From assembly GCF_003710905.1 (NCBI RefSeq), contig NZ_RHHV01000003.1, forward strand, positions 62,001 to 126,000: a DNA stretch of 64,000 nucleotides. Direction: 5' to 3'. This DNA comes from Brevibacillus parabrevis. Lineage in GTDB: Bacteria > Bacillota > Bacilli > Brevibacillales > Brevibacillaceae. Shown one piece after another: positions 9,384-19,368 of the stretch. The notes beneath the pieces were generated by a model that was not told where the DNA came from, searched no databases, and saw only the letters and a program-made list of their open reading frames with translations. The position numbers and the translations under genes are program-made. Numbering within the stretch: position 1 is the stretch's first letter; each line of letters opens with the position of its first letter.

Positions 9384-10702
9384 GCGGAATCAAAATCGTA
9401 ACGATCGGTGGGGGATCGAGCTATACGCCAGAGCTTGTGGAAGGTCTGATCAAACGATACGACGAGTTGCCTGTACGCGAACTGTGGCTCGTCGATATTC
9501 CCGAGGGTGAGAAGAAGCTGCAAATCGTCGGTGCTCTGGCGAAGCGGATGGTGGAGAAGGCCGGAGTACCTATGAAGGTGCATCTGACGCTGGATCGGCG
9601 CAAAGCGCTCGCGGGCGCGGATTTCGTCACAACGCAAATGCGCGTGGGGCTGCTGGACGCCCGAATCAAGGATGAGCGCATTCCGCTGAAGTACGGGGTC
9701 ATCGGTCAGGAGACGAATGGGCCTGGCGGACTGTTCAAAGGGCTGCGCACGATTCCGGTCATCATGGACATTTGCCGCGATATGGAAGAGCTGTGCCCGG
9801 ATGCCTGGCTGATTAATTTCACCAATCCGGCTGGCATGGTGACGGAAGCTGTTCTGCGATACACGAACCGGAAGAAAGTAATCGGGCTGTGCAATGTGCC
9901 CATCGGGATGAAAATGGGAGTCGCGACCATATTGGGGGTCGATCAGTCGCGGATACACATTGACTTTGCCGGGCTGAACCATATGGTGTTCGGGCTGGGA
10001 GTCTACCTGGACGGAAACAACGTCACTCCGCAGATCATCGACAAGCTGACTGGCGAACAATCGGGGATTACGATGCAAAACATTCTCGATCTCGGCTGGG
10101 ACAAAGATTTCATCAAAGCGTTGGGGATTCTTCCTTGCCCGTATCACCGCTACTACTACCAGACTCGCACCATGCTGGAGCACGAGCAGGAGGAAGCGAG
10201 CAAAAACGGCACGCGGGCAGAAGTGGTCAAGCGGGTGGAAGCGGAGCTGTTCGCGCTGTATGAAGACCCTGACCTGAACATCAAGCCGCCGCAGCTGGAA
10301 AAACGGGGGGGTGCCTATTACAGCGAAGCAGCCTGCAATCTGATTTACTCGATCTACAACGACAAACGGGATATTCAGCCAGTGAACGTCCGCAACAACG
10401 GGGCGATTGCGAGCATTCCTGACGACTCTGCTGTCGAGGTAAACTGCGTTATTACCCGGGAAGGGCCAGTCCCGCTTGCCGTAGGGGATTTGCCAGTGCC
10501 TGTGCGCGGGTTGGTGCAGCAGATCAAATCGTTTGAACGAGTGGCGGCGGAAGCGGCTGTAACGGGTGACTATCACCAGGCTTTGCTCGCCATGACGATC
10601 AATCCTTTGGTGCCGTCCGATGTGGTAGCCAAGCAAATTCTCGACGAGATGCTGGAGGCGCACAAAGAGCATTTGCCACAGTTTTTCAAGCCAGTGACGT
10701 AA
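9380..10702 (+). CDS. GH4 family 6-phospho-beta-glucosidase
   Basis: A 440-residue glycoside hydrolase of family 4, which splits phosphorylated disaccharides by an NAD- and Mn-dependent oxidation/elimination route. The Rossmann loop GGGSSYTP is at ~11-18, the metal-binding cysteine and its context GLCNVP at ~173 and the partner histidine LNHM at ~203. The size matches CelF/LicH/ChbF enzymes. GTG 9380 overlaps the IIA stop. In this operon it should act on 6-phosphochitobiose after ChbG deacetylation, or on 6-phosphocellobiose. Confidence 0.92.
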   Translation: MSGIKIVTIGGGSSYTPELVEGLIKRYDELPVRELWLVDIPEGEKKLQIVGALAKRMVEKAGVPMKVHLTLDRRKALAGADFVTTQMRVGLLDARIKDERIPLKYGVIGQETNGPGGLFKGLRTIPVIMDICRDMEELCPDAWLINFTNPAGMVTEAVLRYTNRKKVIGLCNVPIGMKMGVATILGVDQSRIHIDFAGLNHMVFGLGVYLDGNNVTPQIIDKLTGEQSGITMQNILDLGWDKDFIKALGILPCPYHRYYYQTRTMLEHEQEEASKNGTRAEVVKRVEAELFALYEDPDLNIKPPQLEKRGGAYYSEAACNLIYSIYNDKRDIQPVNVRNNGAIASIPDDSAVEVNCVITREGPVPLAVGDLPVPVRGLVQQIKSFERVAAEAAVTGDYHQALLAMTINPLVPSDVVAKQILDEMLEAHKEHLPQFFKPVT

Positions 10703-10714
10703 GGATGGAAAACC

Positions 10715-11608
10715 GTGGAACAAGCTGAGAGAAAAAACGAGAGCACGAGATACAAGCTGCTCGCCCTGGATGTGGATGGGACCATTCTGATGTCGAATCA
10801 TTCGATGGCAAAAGTCACGCAGCAAGCGATCAGCGGGCTTGCAGACAGAGGCGTGTTCGTAACGCTGGCTACCGGACGGGCGTATCCGTCAGCGAAAGCT
10901 TTGGCCCGACAGTTGAACATCAGCACTCCGCTCGTGTCGCATGACGGGGCGTATGTGGCTGATCCGCTGACAGACGAGGAACTGCACGTCAGTCGGATAC
11001 CTGTTGAAACGACCGCTTCGGTGACAAACATTTTGGCGAAGTACGAGCTGGATGTCATGCTGCTGCACGAAGCTTATACGCTCACCAATCGGCGCTGGAA
11101 GTGGAAGGACTTGTATCCGTTGGTGAACACGCGCACCTTGCGCCAGCTTTGGCGGGAGCGCTATCCGGTCAAACTGATGACTTCCGCTGATTTGATCGGG
11201 CACGTCCAGGAGCATGCGGTGCGCGTACCGAAAATTTTCGTCATGGGCGAGGAAAGCGAGATTGCGGTAGCCAGAAAAGAGTTGGAGACAACCGACTTGC
11301 CGGAAATTCGGGTAACGACTTCCGGTGCACGCAATCTGGAGATATTGCCAGAGGGAATCTCCAAAGCGAGCGGGCTTGCGCTTTTGGCAAAAAGACTGGA
11401 AATCAGTCCGGAACAAATTGTGGCTGTCGGCGACAATTACAACGACTTGGAAATGTTGCAATTTGTCGGGATGGGCGTCGCCATGGGCAATGCTCCAGAC
11501 GAAGTCAAGCGGCTGGCACGACATGTGACAGACACGAACGATCAACATGGGGTGGCGGCCGTCATCCAGAAATTTTTCGGCATACACGATGCAGAAAAGG
11601 AGGTGTGA
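10715..11608 (+). CDS. Cof-type HAD-family phosphatase
   Basis: A 297-residue HAD hydrolase of the Cof/YidA subgroup with the catalytic DVDGT (D19 nucleophile, D21 acid/base), an inserted type IIB cap, and GDNYNDLEML (~240) as the metal-binding motif IV. These enzymes dephosphorylate sugar phosphates and related small molecules; the substrate here is unknown. The GTG start follows AAGGATGG. It is co-transcribed with the PTS genes, so relief of sugar-phosphate build-up is a reasonable but untested role. Confidence 0.85.
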   Translation: MEQAERKNESTRYKLLALDVDGTILMSNHSMAKVTQQAISGLADRGVFVTLATGRAYPSAKALARQLNISTPLVSHDGAYVADPLTDEELHVSRIPVETTASVTNILAKYELDVMLLHEAYTLTNRRWKWKDLYPLVNTRTLRQLWRERYPVKLMTSADLIGHVQEHAVRVPKIFVMGEESEIAVARKELETTDLPEIRVTTSGARNLEILPEGISKASGLALLAKRLEISPEQIVAVGDNYNDLEMLQFVGMGVAMGNAPDEVKRLARHVTDTNDQHGVAAVIQKFFGIHDAEKEV

Positions 11609-11609
11609 A

Positions 11610-11873
11610 ATGGTCCGATTTAATGTAGAAATCACCGTAAGCGGCGGCCTTCATGCCCGTCCGGCTTCTGTACTGGTCAACTTGCTCAATCAATACCGCT
11701 CGTCGGTCAAAATGATTTACAATGACAAGCAGGCCAACGGCAAAAGCATCTTGAGCGTCATGGCGCTGGGGGCGAAGACCGGCGATGAAATGACGTTTGA
11801 GGTGGAGGGCATCGACGAGCAGGAGACAGCGTCGGCTTTGCAGTCGCTGTTTCAGCGGAACTTTGCCGTATAA
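11610..11873 (+). CDS. HPr-family phosphocarrier protein of the chitobiose/cellobiose operon
   Basis: An 87-residue HPr homologue. H15 lies in GLHARPAS, the site phosphorylated by enzyme I, and S46 lies in NGKSILSVM, the site used by HPr kinase. Keeping both marks it as a full HPr and not a Crh-like protein, which lacks H15. It starts two bases after the HAD stop behind AAAAGGAGGTG. A second HPr is encoded at 44648. A private HPr could feed this PTS branch or its PRD regulator specifically. Confidence 0.92.
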   Translation: MVRFNVEITVSGGLHARPASVLVNLLNQYRSSVKMIYNDKQANGKSILSVMALGAKTGDEMTFEVEGIDEQETASALQSLFQRNFAV

Positions 11874-11881
11874 AAAATCGC

Positions 11882-11917
11882 AAAGCCAATGCCTGACAGT
11901 GCGGGCATTGGCTTTTT
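11882..11917 (+). terminator. Terminator of chitobiose/cellobiose PTS operon
   Basis: AAAGCCAATGCC (11882-11893) pairs with GGCATTGGCTTT (11904-11915) followed by T. It lies between two convergent genes and may also serve the kinase on the other strand. Confidence 0.92.
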
Positions 11918-11944
11918 CATGTTCGGGCAACGGATTTTTATCGA

Positions 11945-14077
11945 TCAGAGGCTTTTTCGAAACACGACCGTTACTTTGAAGTAATCGCCATCGATTTCCA
12001 GCAACAGCTTTCCGCCTTGCAGCTCCACGATGCTTTTGGCAATCGCCAGCCCCAGTCCGGAACCTTCCGTATGGCGGGACTGATCGGCGCGTTTGAATCG
12101 TTCAAACAGTTCCTGGGCATCGAAGTCGATTTCGTAGGCCGAGACGTTTTTGAAGGTCAGCACGACTTCATCCTGTTTTTCGATCAAATCAATCAAGACG
12201 CGCGTATTCGGCATGGAATACTTCAAGGCGTTGCCAATCAGATTCTCGAAAACGCGCCATGTTTTTTTGCCATCGAGCGGAGCCATGATTTTCGGCTGCT
12301 CGGTTTGGACGCGAAACTTGAGAGAGGATTGCTCGATCTTTTCGCTGAACTCTGCGATCGCCTGGTTGAGCAGTGCCGAGACGTTTACTTGCTCAATGTG
12401 CAGCTCGACAGCTCCGCTGGACATTTTCGCGGCATCGAACAGGTCATCAATCAGCACTCGCAAACGGCCCGCTTTTCGGTCCAGCACATCGACATAGCTC
12501 TTGATCTCTTCCGCCGACAGGTTATCCCGTTTCAACAGGTCCACGTAGTTGATAATCGAGGTGAGCGGCGTTTTCAAATCGTGCGACACATTGGTAATCA
12601 GCTCCGTCTTCATGCGCTCGCTCTTCATTTGTTCTTCCAGCGCGTGTTTTAAGCCCAGCTTGATGTTGTTGAGCGAGTGCGCGAGATCGGAGAGGCTCCC
12701 TTTATGGATTTTTTCAATCGTGGCCTGCATATTTCCCGCTGACATCTCGGAAGCTCCGCGCATGATGCGGTTCATGAGTGCCAAACGGCGAAAAATGTAC
12801 GGAACGACGGTTGCCAGGTAGAACAAGCCGTACAGAAAACTGAGCACGAACAACTCTTCCGAGCCTTTCGCGATGGAGACGAGGCCGAGTGCTGCGCTCA
12901 TGCCGAATCCGACAGTCAAAATGAACAAAAGGGAAGACTTGAAGAACAAGCCTTTGTGCGCGTAGCTTTCACGCAGAACAAGTTTCAGTCGGGCAAACAG
13001 GCTTCTTTGCCACTGTTGCGAAAGAGACTCAGGTTGCTGATACATATGCCATGCTTCCAGAACTTGCAGCAGCCAATAGGCGGTAAACAAAGACATGAAT
13101 CCGAGAGTGAAGAAATGCTCGACATCCATCGGCAAAAAGAAGAAGCGCAGACTGAAAATCATAGCCAGGTAAGTAGCACCTAGCGGAAACAGCAAGAGGA
13201 TGCGGATATCGAGCGGGATACGCCGGAACAGTCTCAGCGTTTTGCCGACAATCGGTTGCTCAATGCCTTTGTTCCAGTGCAAAAACCAGCAAAGGACAGC
13301 GGTAGAGAGCAATGTCACGATCAACAGGACGACTTCTCCGCGCAGCCGATCCCTTTTGGCATCGAAGTAGGCAGCATCTGCATGTACTTGGCTGTAGCCA
13401 TCAGGAATTTTCGGAACAAAAAAAGTGCCGGACCATTGATTCAGTTGATACATGCGGTTAATGTCGGCAAAATCGCCGTACCTTTGATCTGAGTTTTCCG
13501 GAAAGCGGATTACGTAGCGGGCATTCTCGCTTAATTCTGCATCCGTTGGCGTGTGGCTATTGGAGTAAATTTTCCCTGTCTTGTAGTCGTTGACATAGTA
13601 GTGGAACGATGGGTTGCGAAGGGCAAGGCTGTTTTTCCGTTCTTCGTACTCCGCATCTTTTTCCGCGACCATTTGTTTGAATTTCGCATCCCATTCGGCT
13701 GTTGCTTCGTCAAGCTCGCGGATCATCTCGGACTTTTTCGCTGCAGCATCGTCGGGGTGCATGTCAGCATACCGCTGCCTGATCTCTTGATAAGCATTGT
13801 TGCGGTCTTGCTGGAACTGCTCTACGGCTGCTTTCCCCAGCTTTTGTTCTGGCGTCTTGCGTTCATAGTCGGCAAAGTCGACATGAACCGTTTTCACCAG
13901 ACCTACAAACAGTCTGACTTCGCTATTGAAGCTTTCGCTCTGGAAGTAGTTGTCCCGTTGCAAATACTCGCGGTTGCGGTAAATATCCGCCATAATCAGT
14001 ACGAGAAGCGCGACGCTGACAACCAGGGCGAGCAGCGCTGGCAGCGTGAAGCGGCTATTTTTCGATCTTGTATCCAA
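11945..14077 (-). CDS. Large membrane sensor histidine kinase (OmpR-type partner)
   Basis: A 710-residue kinase. It has an N-terminal membrane helix (~12-30), a charged helical extracellular region to ~250 and then several further membrane helices (~250-440) before the cytoplasmic part. The H-box is NVSHDLKTPLTS with the phospho-histidine near residue 499, followed by a HATPase with the N-box NLIGNALKYS and GSGLGLAI. Its start overlaps the end of the response regulator gene by 23 bases, so the pair is coupled. The multi-span middle resembles kinases that sense cell-envelope stress, but the signal is not known. Confidence 0.9.
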   Translation of the reverse strand: MDTRSKNSRFTLPALLALVVSVALLVLIMADIYRNREYLQRDNYFQSESFNSEVRLFVGLVKTVHVDFADYERKTPEQKLGKAAVEQFQQDRNNAYQEIRQRYADMHPDDAAAKKSEMIRELDEATAEWDAKFKQMVAEKDAEYEERKNSLALRNPSFHYYVNDYKTGKIYSNSHTPTDAELSENARYVIRFPENSDQRYGDFADINRMYQLNQWSGTFFVPKIPDGYSQVHADAAYFDAKRDRLRGEVVLLIVTLLSTAVLCWFLHWNKGIEQPIVGKTLRLFRRIPLDIRILLLFPLGATYLAMIFSLRFFFLPMDVEHFFTLGFMSLFTAYWLLQVLEAWHMYQQPESLSQQWQRSLFARLKLVLRESYAHKGLFFKSSLLFILTVGFGMSAALGLVSIAKGSEELFVLSFLYGLFYLATVVPYIFRRLALMNRIMRGASEMSAGNMQATIEKIHKGSLSDLAHSLNNIKLGLKHALEEQMKSERMKTELITNVSHDLKTPLTSIINYVDLLKRDNLSAEEIKSYVDVLDRKAGRLRVLIDDLFDAAKMSSGAVELHIEQVNVSALLNQAIAEFSEKIEQSSLKFRVQTEQPKIMAPLDGKKTWRVFENLIGNALKYSMPNTRVLIDLIEKQDEVVLTFKNVSAYEIDFDAQELFERFKRADQSRHTEGSGLGLAIAKSIVELQGGKLLLEIDGDYFKVTVVFRKSL

Positions 14078-14747
14078 TTCCCCATACCACCTTCAAATAT
14101 TTCGGTTCTTTCGGGTTGATCTCGATTTTTTCCCGAATGCGCCTGACGTGAACAGCAACCGTGTTTTCTGCATTCAAATATGGCTCTCGCCAGACGCGTT
14201 CGTAAATTTCCTCAATGGAAAAGACCCGGCCCTTGTTTTCCATCAACAGCTCCAAAATCTTGTATTCGGTAGCGGTCAAGCGGACTTCGGTGCCATCTAC
14301 AGCGACGGACTTCGTACTTTTGTTCAGCGACAATCCACGCACCTGAATCTCGTCTTCGGTTGCCTTGTAATTGCCGAGATTGGTATAACGCCTGAGTTGG
14401 GACTTGACCCGCGCCACCAGCTCCAGCGGATGAAAAGGCTTGGTCACATAGTCGTCGGCCCCGATGTTCAAGCCCAGAACTTTGTCGGTGTCCTCCGATT
14501 TGGCAGAAAGCATGATGATCGGGATATTTTTGTCCTGCCGGATTTTAAAAGTTGCCGTAATTCCGTCCATCTGAGGCATCATAATGTCCAAAAGAATGAG
14601 ATGAATCTCTTCCCGTTCCAAAATATCCAATGCTTCTAGACCATTGCTCGCTTGATGCACAATCAGAGACTCGTTTTTGAGATAGATTTCGATCGCATCT
14701 CTGATCTCTGCCTCGTCGTCGACTACGAGGACATGATAGTTCGCCAT
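14055..14747 (-). CDS. OmpR/PhoB-family response regulator
   Basis: A 230-residue regulator with a receiver domain (D10-D11, phospho-acceptor D54 in LILLDIMMP, K104 in KPFHPLE) and a C-terminal winged-helix domain (~130-228) with the family motifs LTATEYKILELL and VWGIGYKIEK. AAGGTGGG precedes the ATG. It is translated just before its kinase and overlaps it. A 14-bp palindrome sits immediately upstream and could be an autoregulatory site. Confidence 0.93.
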   Translation of the reverse strand: MANYHVLVVDDEAEIRDAIEIYLKNESLIVHQASNGLEALDILEREEIHLILLDIMMPQMDGITATFKIRQDKNIPIIMLSAKSEDTDKVLGLNIGADDYVTKPFHPLELVARVKSQLRRYTNLGNYKATEDEIQVRGLSLNKSTKSVAVDGTEVRLTATEYKILELLMENKGRVFSIEEIYERVWREPYLNAENTVAVHVRRIREKIEINPKEPKYLKVVWGIGYKIEK

Positions 14748-14761
14748 TGTTTTCCCACCTT

Positions 14762-14775
14762 ATGAATGCATTCAT
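14762..14775. promoter_or_regulatory. Palindrome upstream of response regulator
   Basis: ATGAATGCATTCAT is a perfect 14-bp palindrome 15 bases before the response regulator start, in the region expected to carry its promoter. Operator function is only inferred. Confidence 0.35.
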
Positions 14776-14906
14776 GTTTTTATCTTAACGAAAAGCTTTG
14801 ACAAAACAGCATAGAAATCTCTTACAAATTTCTTAATAGTTGTCCGAGATAGGAACTGGACGAAAAATAGGGTAAGATGTGAGGAAGTAAAAACGAGGAA
14901 ATGGTG

Positions 14907-15524
14907 ATGACCTTGCTGGAATGGACCGGGGAGAGAATCATCCCCAAGCTGCTGAAGCCGACGAATGGCATGCTTCTGGAGCACATCGCCCGCTATTACT
15001 TTGCTACTCCTTATATTAAAGGAAGAGTGCTTGATATTGCATGCGGGACAGGATACGGCTGTCATATGGTTGCCAAGGATCGGAAGCGGGAATTGACCGA
15101 GTTGATCGCTGTCGATATTGATGACGACACGATTTTTTACGCGAATCGGGAATATCACCATCAAAAAATTACGTACCAGAAAGCCGACGCTCTCGATCCC
15201 GCCCTTCCCGAGAAGCTGGGCTTGTTTGATACGATTTTAAGCTTTGAAACGATTGAGCATGTAGCGGACGATCTGTTGTTCATGGACAACCTGTATCGCA
15301 TGCTGAAACCGGGCGGAACACTGGTTTTGTCCAGTCCGTTTGGCCGGGGGAGAGGCAAGGAGACGAGCGAGCCGTTTCATGTGCATCAATTGACTCCCCA
15401 AGAGTTTGAGGAGCTGTTTGTCCGGTTTTCGCAGGTGGAGATTTACTATCAGCGAGGGCCGACGTTTGAAAAGCCGCGAGATGGCGTGCGCTACTTTATC
15501 GGTGTGGCTGTTTGTACGAAATGA
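14907..15524 (+). CDS. Class I SAM-dependent methyltransferase
   Basis: A 205-residue enzyme with the SAM-binding motif I VLDIACGTGYG (~40-50), the acidic motif II AVDIDD (~69-74), and the post-motif segment FDTILSFETIEHV (~104-116), as in small-molecule methyltransferases of the Methyltransf_11/UbiE type. ATG 14907 is favoured over 14901 because of spacing from GAGGAAA. The substrate is unknown. It is divergent from the two-component system and 27 bases ahead of a helicase gene. Confidence 0.85.
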   Translation: MTLLEWTGERIIPKLLKPTNGMLLEHIARYYFATPYIKGRVLDIACGTGYGCHMVAKDRKRELTELIAVDIDDDTIFYANREYHHQKITYQKADALDPALPEKLGLFDTILSFETIEHVADDLLFMDNLYRMLKPGGTLVLSSPFGRGRGKETSEPFHVHQLTPQEFEELFVRFSQVEIYYQRGPTFEKPRDGVRYFIGVAVCTK

Positions 15525-15551
15525 TCCTGCTCGGATACATGATGATTGGAG

Positions 15552-17312
15552 ATGGCGAAACTGACGGATTTTTTTAGATTGGGCATACGAAAAGAATGGA
15601 TAGATGCGCTGCAAGCAAATGGAATTACAGAGCCGACCCCGATCCAGGAAAAAGCGATTCCTGCGCTGTTGGCAGGCAAGGATGTGATTTCCCAGGCGCA
15701 GACAGGAACGGGGAAGACGCTTGCTTTTGTCCTGCCGATTTTGGAGAAAGCGGACCCGGACTCAAACGATGTGCAGGCGCTGGTGCTCACACCTACCCGC
15801 GAACTGGCTCTGCAAATTACGGCAGAGGTGAAAAAGCTGACGGCTGCCACAGATGATCTGCACGTGCTGGCCGTATATGGCGGACAAGACGTCGACCGGC
15901 AACTGCGCAAGCTGGCGGGCAAAAAGCAGGTGGTGATCGCTACTCCCGGCAGATTGCTGGATCACATGAGACGAGGAACGATCGATTTGTCGACCGTCTC
16001 CATGTTTGTTCTCGATGAGGCAGACCAGATGCTGCATATGGGCTTTTTGCCAGAGGTGGAAGACATCGCGGCGAGCCTGCCTGACAAGCGGCAGACGATG
16101 CTGTTTTCCGCGACGATGACGCCGCAGGTGCGCGCACTGGCGCAGCGCTTCATGCAAAATCCGGAAGATATCCGGGTGCAAGGCAAACGGATTACACTGG
16201 CGAATATCCGGCAAATCGCCGTGGAAACGACGGATCGTGCGAAACAGTCTGCCTTGCGTACCTTGATTGATGAAGAACGCCCGTTTTTGGCAGTCATCTT
16301 TTGTCGCACGAAACGCCGGGCGAGCACGTTGAATGCCGCCCTGCAAGGCTTTGGCTATTTGTCGGACGAGCTGCACGGCGATTTGTCGCAGGCAAAACGC
16401 GAGGATGTAATGAAGCGTTTTCGGGAGGCGAGAATCCAGCTACTGGTGGCAACGGATGTAGCAGCGCGCGGGCTTGACGTCGAGGGAGTCACTCACGTGT
16501 TCAATTACGACATCCCGGAAGATGTCGACAGCTACATTCACCGGATCGGCAGAACGGGCCGGGCCAAAGAAAAGGGCATCGCTTATACGATGGTGGCGGC
16601 CAAGGATCGGGCACAGCTCGCAGAGATTGAAAAAGGAATCGCCATGACTTTGGAGCGGCGTGCGAGCGAGCGGGCGGCGGATTACGGGGAGAACGAGGAG
16701 CATAAGCAGCACAAGACAAAGCATAAGGGGCAGGAGCGCGCAGGCAGAGGCGGTCAGCGTGGAGGCAAACCAGCCAGAACAGAAGGCGAGCACCGTGGGA
16801 GCAAGCCAGCCAGAGCAGAAGGCGAGCACCGTGGAAGCAGGCCAGCCAGAGCAGAAGGCGAGCACCGTGGGAGCAGGCCAGCCAGAGCAGAAGGCGAGCA
16901 CCGTGGGAGCAGGCCAGCCAGAGCTGAGGGCGGTCAACGTGGGGGCAAACCACTTAAAGCCGAGGGTAAGCAACAGGCTGGAAAAGGGAAGCGCGAGACG
17001 GGAAAACGCGGGCAGCACGGAGCCGATCGCCAGCAGCAAACCGCTCGCTTGGCCCCAAAAAATGGGGATGACCAGCGAACCCAGGAACGGATGACGAAAA
17101 CAGGGCAGAGCAGCGAGCGAGCGGCAGGCAGAAGCGATTTTGCGGGCAAATCCGCAAATGCTTCGCGCAAGCCGGGGGCTTTTTCCCATAAGCGAGCAGA
17201 GAAGCAGCATGGTGGCAGCGCTCGTTTTGATGGCCAAAAACAGACAGGCAAACGGCCAAGTCCGGCGCCAGCAAAACGCGGCAGCACCGCTCGAAGGACC
17301 AAGAAGCGCTGA
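15552..17312 (+). CDS. DEAD-box RNA helicase with repetitive basic tail
   Basis: An ATP-dependent RNA helicase of 586 residues. The core (~1-370) carries the Q motif TPIQ, motif I AQTGTGKT, Ia [29 protein letters not shown] and [10 protein letters not shown]. The last ~210 residues are a basic, low-complexity tail rich in Gly, Arg, Lys, Gln and Ala that includes perfect 12-residue repeats encoded by a 36-bp tandem repeat. Such tails bind RNA. The start is uncertain: ATG 15552 has GGAG almost touching it and TTG 15546 is also possible. CshA/CshB-like roles in RNA turnover or ribosome assembly are likely. Confidence 0.92.
   Translation: MAKLTDFFRLGIRKEWIDALQANGITEPTPIQEKAIPALLAGKDVISQAQTGTGKTLAFVLPILEKADPDSNDVQALVLTPTRELALQITAEVKKLTAATDDLHVLAVYGGQDVDRQLRKLAGKKQVVIATPGRLLDHMRRGTIDLSTVSMFVLDEADQMLHMGFLPEVEDIAASLPDKRQTMLFSATMTPQVRALAQRFMQNPEDIRVQGKRITLANIRQIAVETTDRAKQSALRTLIDEERPFLAVIFCRTKRRASTLNAALQGFGYLSDELHGDLSQAKREDVMKRFREARIQLLVATDVAARGLDVEGVTHVFNYDIPEDVDSYIHRIGRTGRAKEKGIAYTMVAAKDRAQLAEIEKGIAMTLERRASERAADYGENEEHKQHKTKHKGQERAGRGGQRGGKPARTEGEHRGSKPARAEGEHRGSRPARAEGEHRGSRPARAEGEHRGSRPARAEGGQRGGKPLKAEGKQQAGKGKRETGKRGQHGADRQQQTARLAPKNGDDQRTQERMTKTGQSSERAAGRSDFAGKSANASRKPGAFSHKRAEKQHGGSARFDGQKQTGKRPSPAPAKRGSTARRTKKR
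16751..16935 (+). repeat. 36-bp in-frame tandem repeat in helicase tail
   Basis: About five head-to-tail copies of a 36-base unit coding for [12 protein letters not shown]; the middle three copies are almost identical and the outer ones have diverged (GGQRGGK at both ends). Copy number may vary between strains. Confidence 0.9.
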
Positions 17313-17333
17313 ATGAAATAAAGCGATGAAAAA

Positions 17334-17374
17334 GAAAGACCGTTCCGCCGGGAAAAAGGCAGGAACGGTCTTTT
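17334..17374. terminator. Bidirectional terminator between helicase and DUF779 gene
   Basis: AAAGACCGTTCC (17335-17346) pairs with GGAACGGTCTTT (17362-17373). A-rich and T-rich flanks allow termination from both convergent genes. Confidence 0.9.
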
Positions 17375-17385
17375 GTGTATTCCGA

Positions 17386-17727
17386 TCAGCTGTCTGGAAA
17401 GACGCGCGAACGTGTAAGGAAACGCACTCCTTCGGGCCCTTCGAGCGAGAACATTCCGCCACGACCCGTGACAACATCAATGATCAGCTGAGTATGCTTC
17501 CAATACTCGTACTGCGCTTTTCCCATGTAAAACGGGCAGCCGCCAATTTCGCCCAGCAGCACATCCTGTTCCCCGACGAGAAATTCACCTAGCGGGTAGC
17601 ACATAGGCGAGCTTCCATCGCAGCAGCCCCCTGATTGATGAAACATCAAGTCGCCATGCTTGGCGCGCAGCCGTTCGATCAGCTCCAGGGCAGCGTCTGT
17701 AGCGAGCACTTTCTCAGGCTGGCTCAT
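17386..17727 (-). CDS. DUF779 domain-containing protein
   Basis: A 113-residue protein of the DUF779 family, recognised by the Cys-rich segment HQSGGCCDGSSPMCYP (~30-45) and the following FLVGEQDVLLGEI. The family is very often encoded next to acetaldehyde or alcohol dehydrogenases, as here, where it starts just three bases after the aldehyde dehydrogenase stop codon. Its biochemical role is not established; the cysteines could bind a metal. It should be read from the sigma-54 promoter at 19300. Confidence 0.88.
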   Translation of the reverse strand: MSQPEKVLATDAALELIERLRAKHGDLMFHQSGGCCDGSSPMCYPLGEFLVGEQDVLLGEIGGCPFYMGKAQYEYWKHTQLIIDVVTGRGGMFSLEGPEGVRFLTRSRVFPDS

Positions 17728-17730
17728 CGA

Positions 17731-19251
17731 TCAAAAGAAGCCCAATGCCTGCTCGCTGTAGCTGACCAGCAGGTTTTTGGTTTGCTGGTAGTGGGCGAGC
17801 ATCATTTTGTGATTTTCGCGGCCAATACCGGACATTTTGTATCCGCCGAATGCGGCGTGCGCCGGGTAAGCGTGGTAGCAGTTGGTCCATACGCGGCCAG
17901 CCTGGATTTCACGTCCTACGCGGTACGCGGTGTTCACATCGCGCGTCCACAAGCCGGAGCCGAGGCCGTACAGCGTGTCGTTGGCGATAGCCAGCGCTTC
18001 GTCCGTGTCTTTGAAGGTCGTCACGGAGACTACCGGGCCGAAGATTTCTTCCTGGAAGATGCGCATTTTGTTGTGTCCTTTGAAGACGGTAGGCTGGATG
18101 TAGTAGCCGCCTTCGAGGTCTCCTTCCAACTGCGCGCGGGAACCGCCGATCAGGCAATCTGCCCCTTCCTGTTTTCCGATATCGAGGTAGGAGAGAATTT
18201 TTTCAACTTGCTCCAGGGAAGCCTGGGCGCCAATCATGGTGTCGGTATCCAGCGGGTTGCCTTGCTTGATGCTGGCTACGCGTTTCAGAGCGCGCTCCAT
18301 GAACTGGTCGTAAATGCTTTCGTGAATCAGGGCGCGGGACGGGCATGTGCAAACTTCGCCCTGGTTGAGTGCAAACAGCACGAAGCCTTCAATTGCTTTG
18401 TTCAAGAAAGCGTCGTCTTTGGCACACACGTCCGGGAAGAAGATGTTCGGAGATTTTCCGCCCAGCTCCAATGTGACCGGAATAATATTTTGGGAGGCGT
18501 ACTGCATGATCAGTCGACCTGTAGTCGTCTCTCCGGTAAATGCGATTTTGGCGATGCGGTTGCTGGATGCGAGCGGTTTGCCAGCTTCCAGACCGAAACC
18601 GTTTACGACGTTCACGACGCCTGGAGGCAGCAAGTCGCCGATCAGCTCCATCAGCACCATGATCGAAGCAGGAGTCTGCTCTGCGGGCTTGAGGACAACG
18701 CAGTTTCCTGCTGCCAGAGCGGGAGCGAGCTTCCATGTAGCCATCAGCAGCGGGAAGTTCCAAGGAATGATTTGTCCGACGACACCGAGCGGCTCGTGGA
18801 AATGGTAAGCGACTGTGTCGTTGTCGATTTCAGCCAGCGAGCTTTCTTGGGCGCGAATCGCTCCGGCAAAGTAACGGAAGTGATCGATCGCCAGCGGGAT
18901 ATCGGCAGCCAGCGTCTCGCGGACAGGCTTTCCGTTTTCCCACGTCTCAGCCGTTGCCAAAAGCTCCAGATTGGCTTCCATGCGGTCTGCGATCTTCAAG
19001 AGGATGTTGGATCGCTGTGTAACAGAGGTGCGTCCCCAAGCGTCTTTGGCTTCGTGGGCGGCATCCAGTGCAAGCTCGATATCTTCTGCAGTGGAGCGAG
19101 CTACTTCGCAAAATGCTTTGCCGTTTACAGGAGATAAGTTTTCAAAATATTCACCCTTCACCGGCGGTACCCAATTGCCCCCGATGTAGTTTTCATAGCG
19201 ATTTTTGAAAGTCACCTTGGAACCGGCTTGACCGGGTTGAGCGTAGATCAT
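17731..19251 (-). CDS. NAD-dependent aldehyde dehydrogenase (AcoD/acetaldehyde type)
   Basis: A 506-residue aldehyde dehydrogenase of the AcoD/ExaC group. The catalytic cysteine lies in [11 protein letters not shown], the general base in [12 protein letters not shown], and the NAD-binding segment is FTGETTTGR. The ATG at 19251 follows AGAGGAGGCG. Genes of this group paired with DUF779 usually oxidise acetaldehyde to acetate. Upstream are a -24/-12 promoter and two palindromic sites, and the divergent gene encodes an AcoR-type activator, so expression probably responds to a small aldehyde, alcohol or acetoin-like signal. Confidence 0.92.
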   Translation of the reverse strand: MIYAQPGQAGSKVTFKNRYENYIGGNWVPPVKGEYFENLSPVNGKAFCEVARSTAEDIELALDAAHEAKDAWGRTSVTQRSNILLKIADRMEANLELLATAETWENGKPVRETLAADIPLAIDHFRYFAGAIRAQESSLAEIDNDTVAYHFHEPLGVVGQIIPWNFPLLMATWKLAPALAAGNCVVLKPAEQTPASIMVLMELIGDLLPPGVVNVVNGFGLEAGKPLASSNRIAKIAFTGETTTGRLIMQYASQNIIPVTLELGGKSPNIFFPDVCAKDDAFLNKAIEGFVLFALNQGEVCTCPSRALIHESIYDQFMERALKRVASIKQGNPLDTDTMIGAQASLEQVEKILSYLDIGKQEGADCLIGGSRAQLEGDLEGGYYIQPTVFKGHNKMRIFQEEIFGPVVSVTTFKDTDEALAIANDTLYGLGSGLWTRDVNTAYRVGREIQAGRVWTNCYHAYPAHAAFGGYKMSGIGRENHKMMLAHYQQTKNLLVSYSEQALGFF

Positions 19252-19299
19252 GCGAACGCCTCCTCTAATATCACCTTTTTCTTTACGGCTTTTTCTAAA

Positions 19300-19315
19300 A
19301 GCAAATCCTGTACCA
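19300..19315 (-). promoter_or_regulatory. Sigma-54 promoter of aldehyde dehydrogenase operon
   Basis: On the minus strand the sequence is TGGTACAGGATTTGCT, one mismatch from TGGCACN5TTGCW. It lies 49 bases upstream of the aldehyde dehydrogenase start. Confidence 0.85.
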
Positions 19316-19368
19316 ACTGCCGGGAAGCTGGAAATGACAGCGTTTTCGCAAAAGTAAGACAGCAAAAA

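Noticed and set aside
9290-10825. 511-codon minus-strand frame opposite the GH4 gene
   Set aside because: Its composition is typical of an antisense shadow, and the plus-strand gene has clear family motifs and operon context.
16751-16935. 36-bp repeats considered as a CRISPR array
   Set aside because: The copies are directly adjacent without unique spacers and are in frame within a coding sequence.
16440-17480. Long open frame on the minus strand opposite the helicase tail (346 codons)
   Set aside because: It exists because the repetitive GC-rich tail has few stops in other frames. It has no ribosome site or known domain, and it crosses a strong terminator.
17635-19137. 500-codon plus-strand frame opposite the AcoD-like gene
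   Set aside because: Shadow of the minus-strand aldehyde dehydrogenase, which has catalytic motifs, a ribosome site and a promoter.
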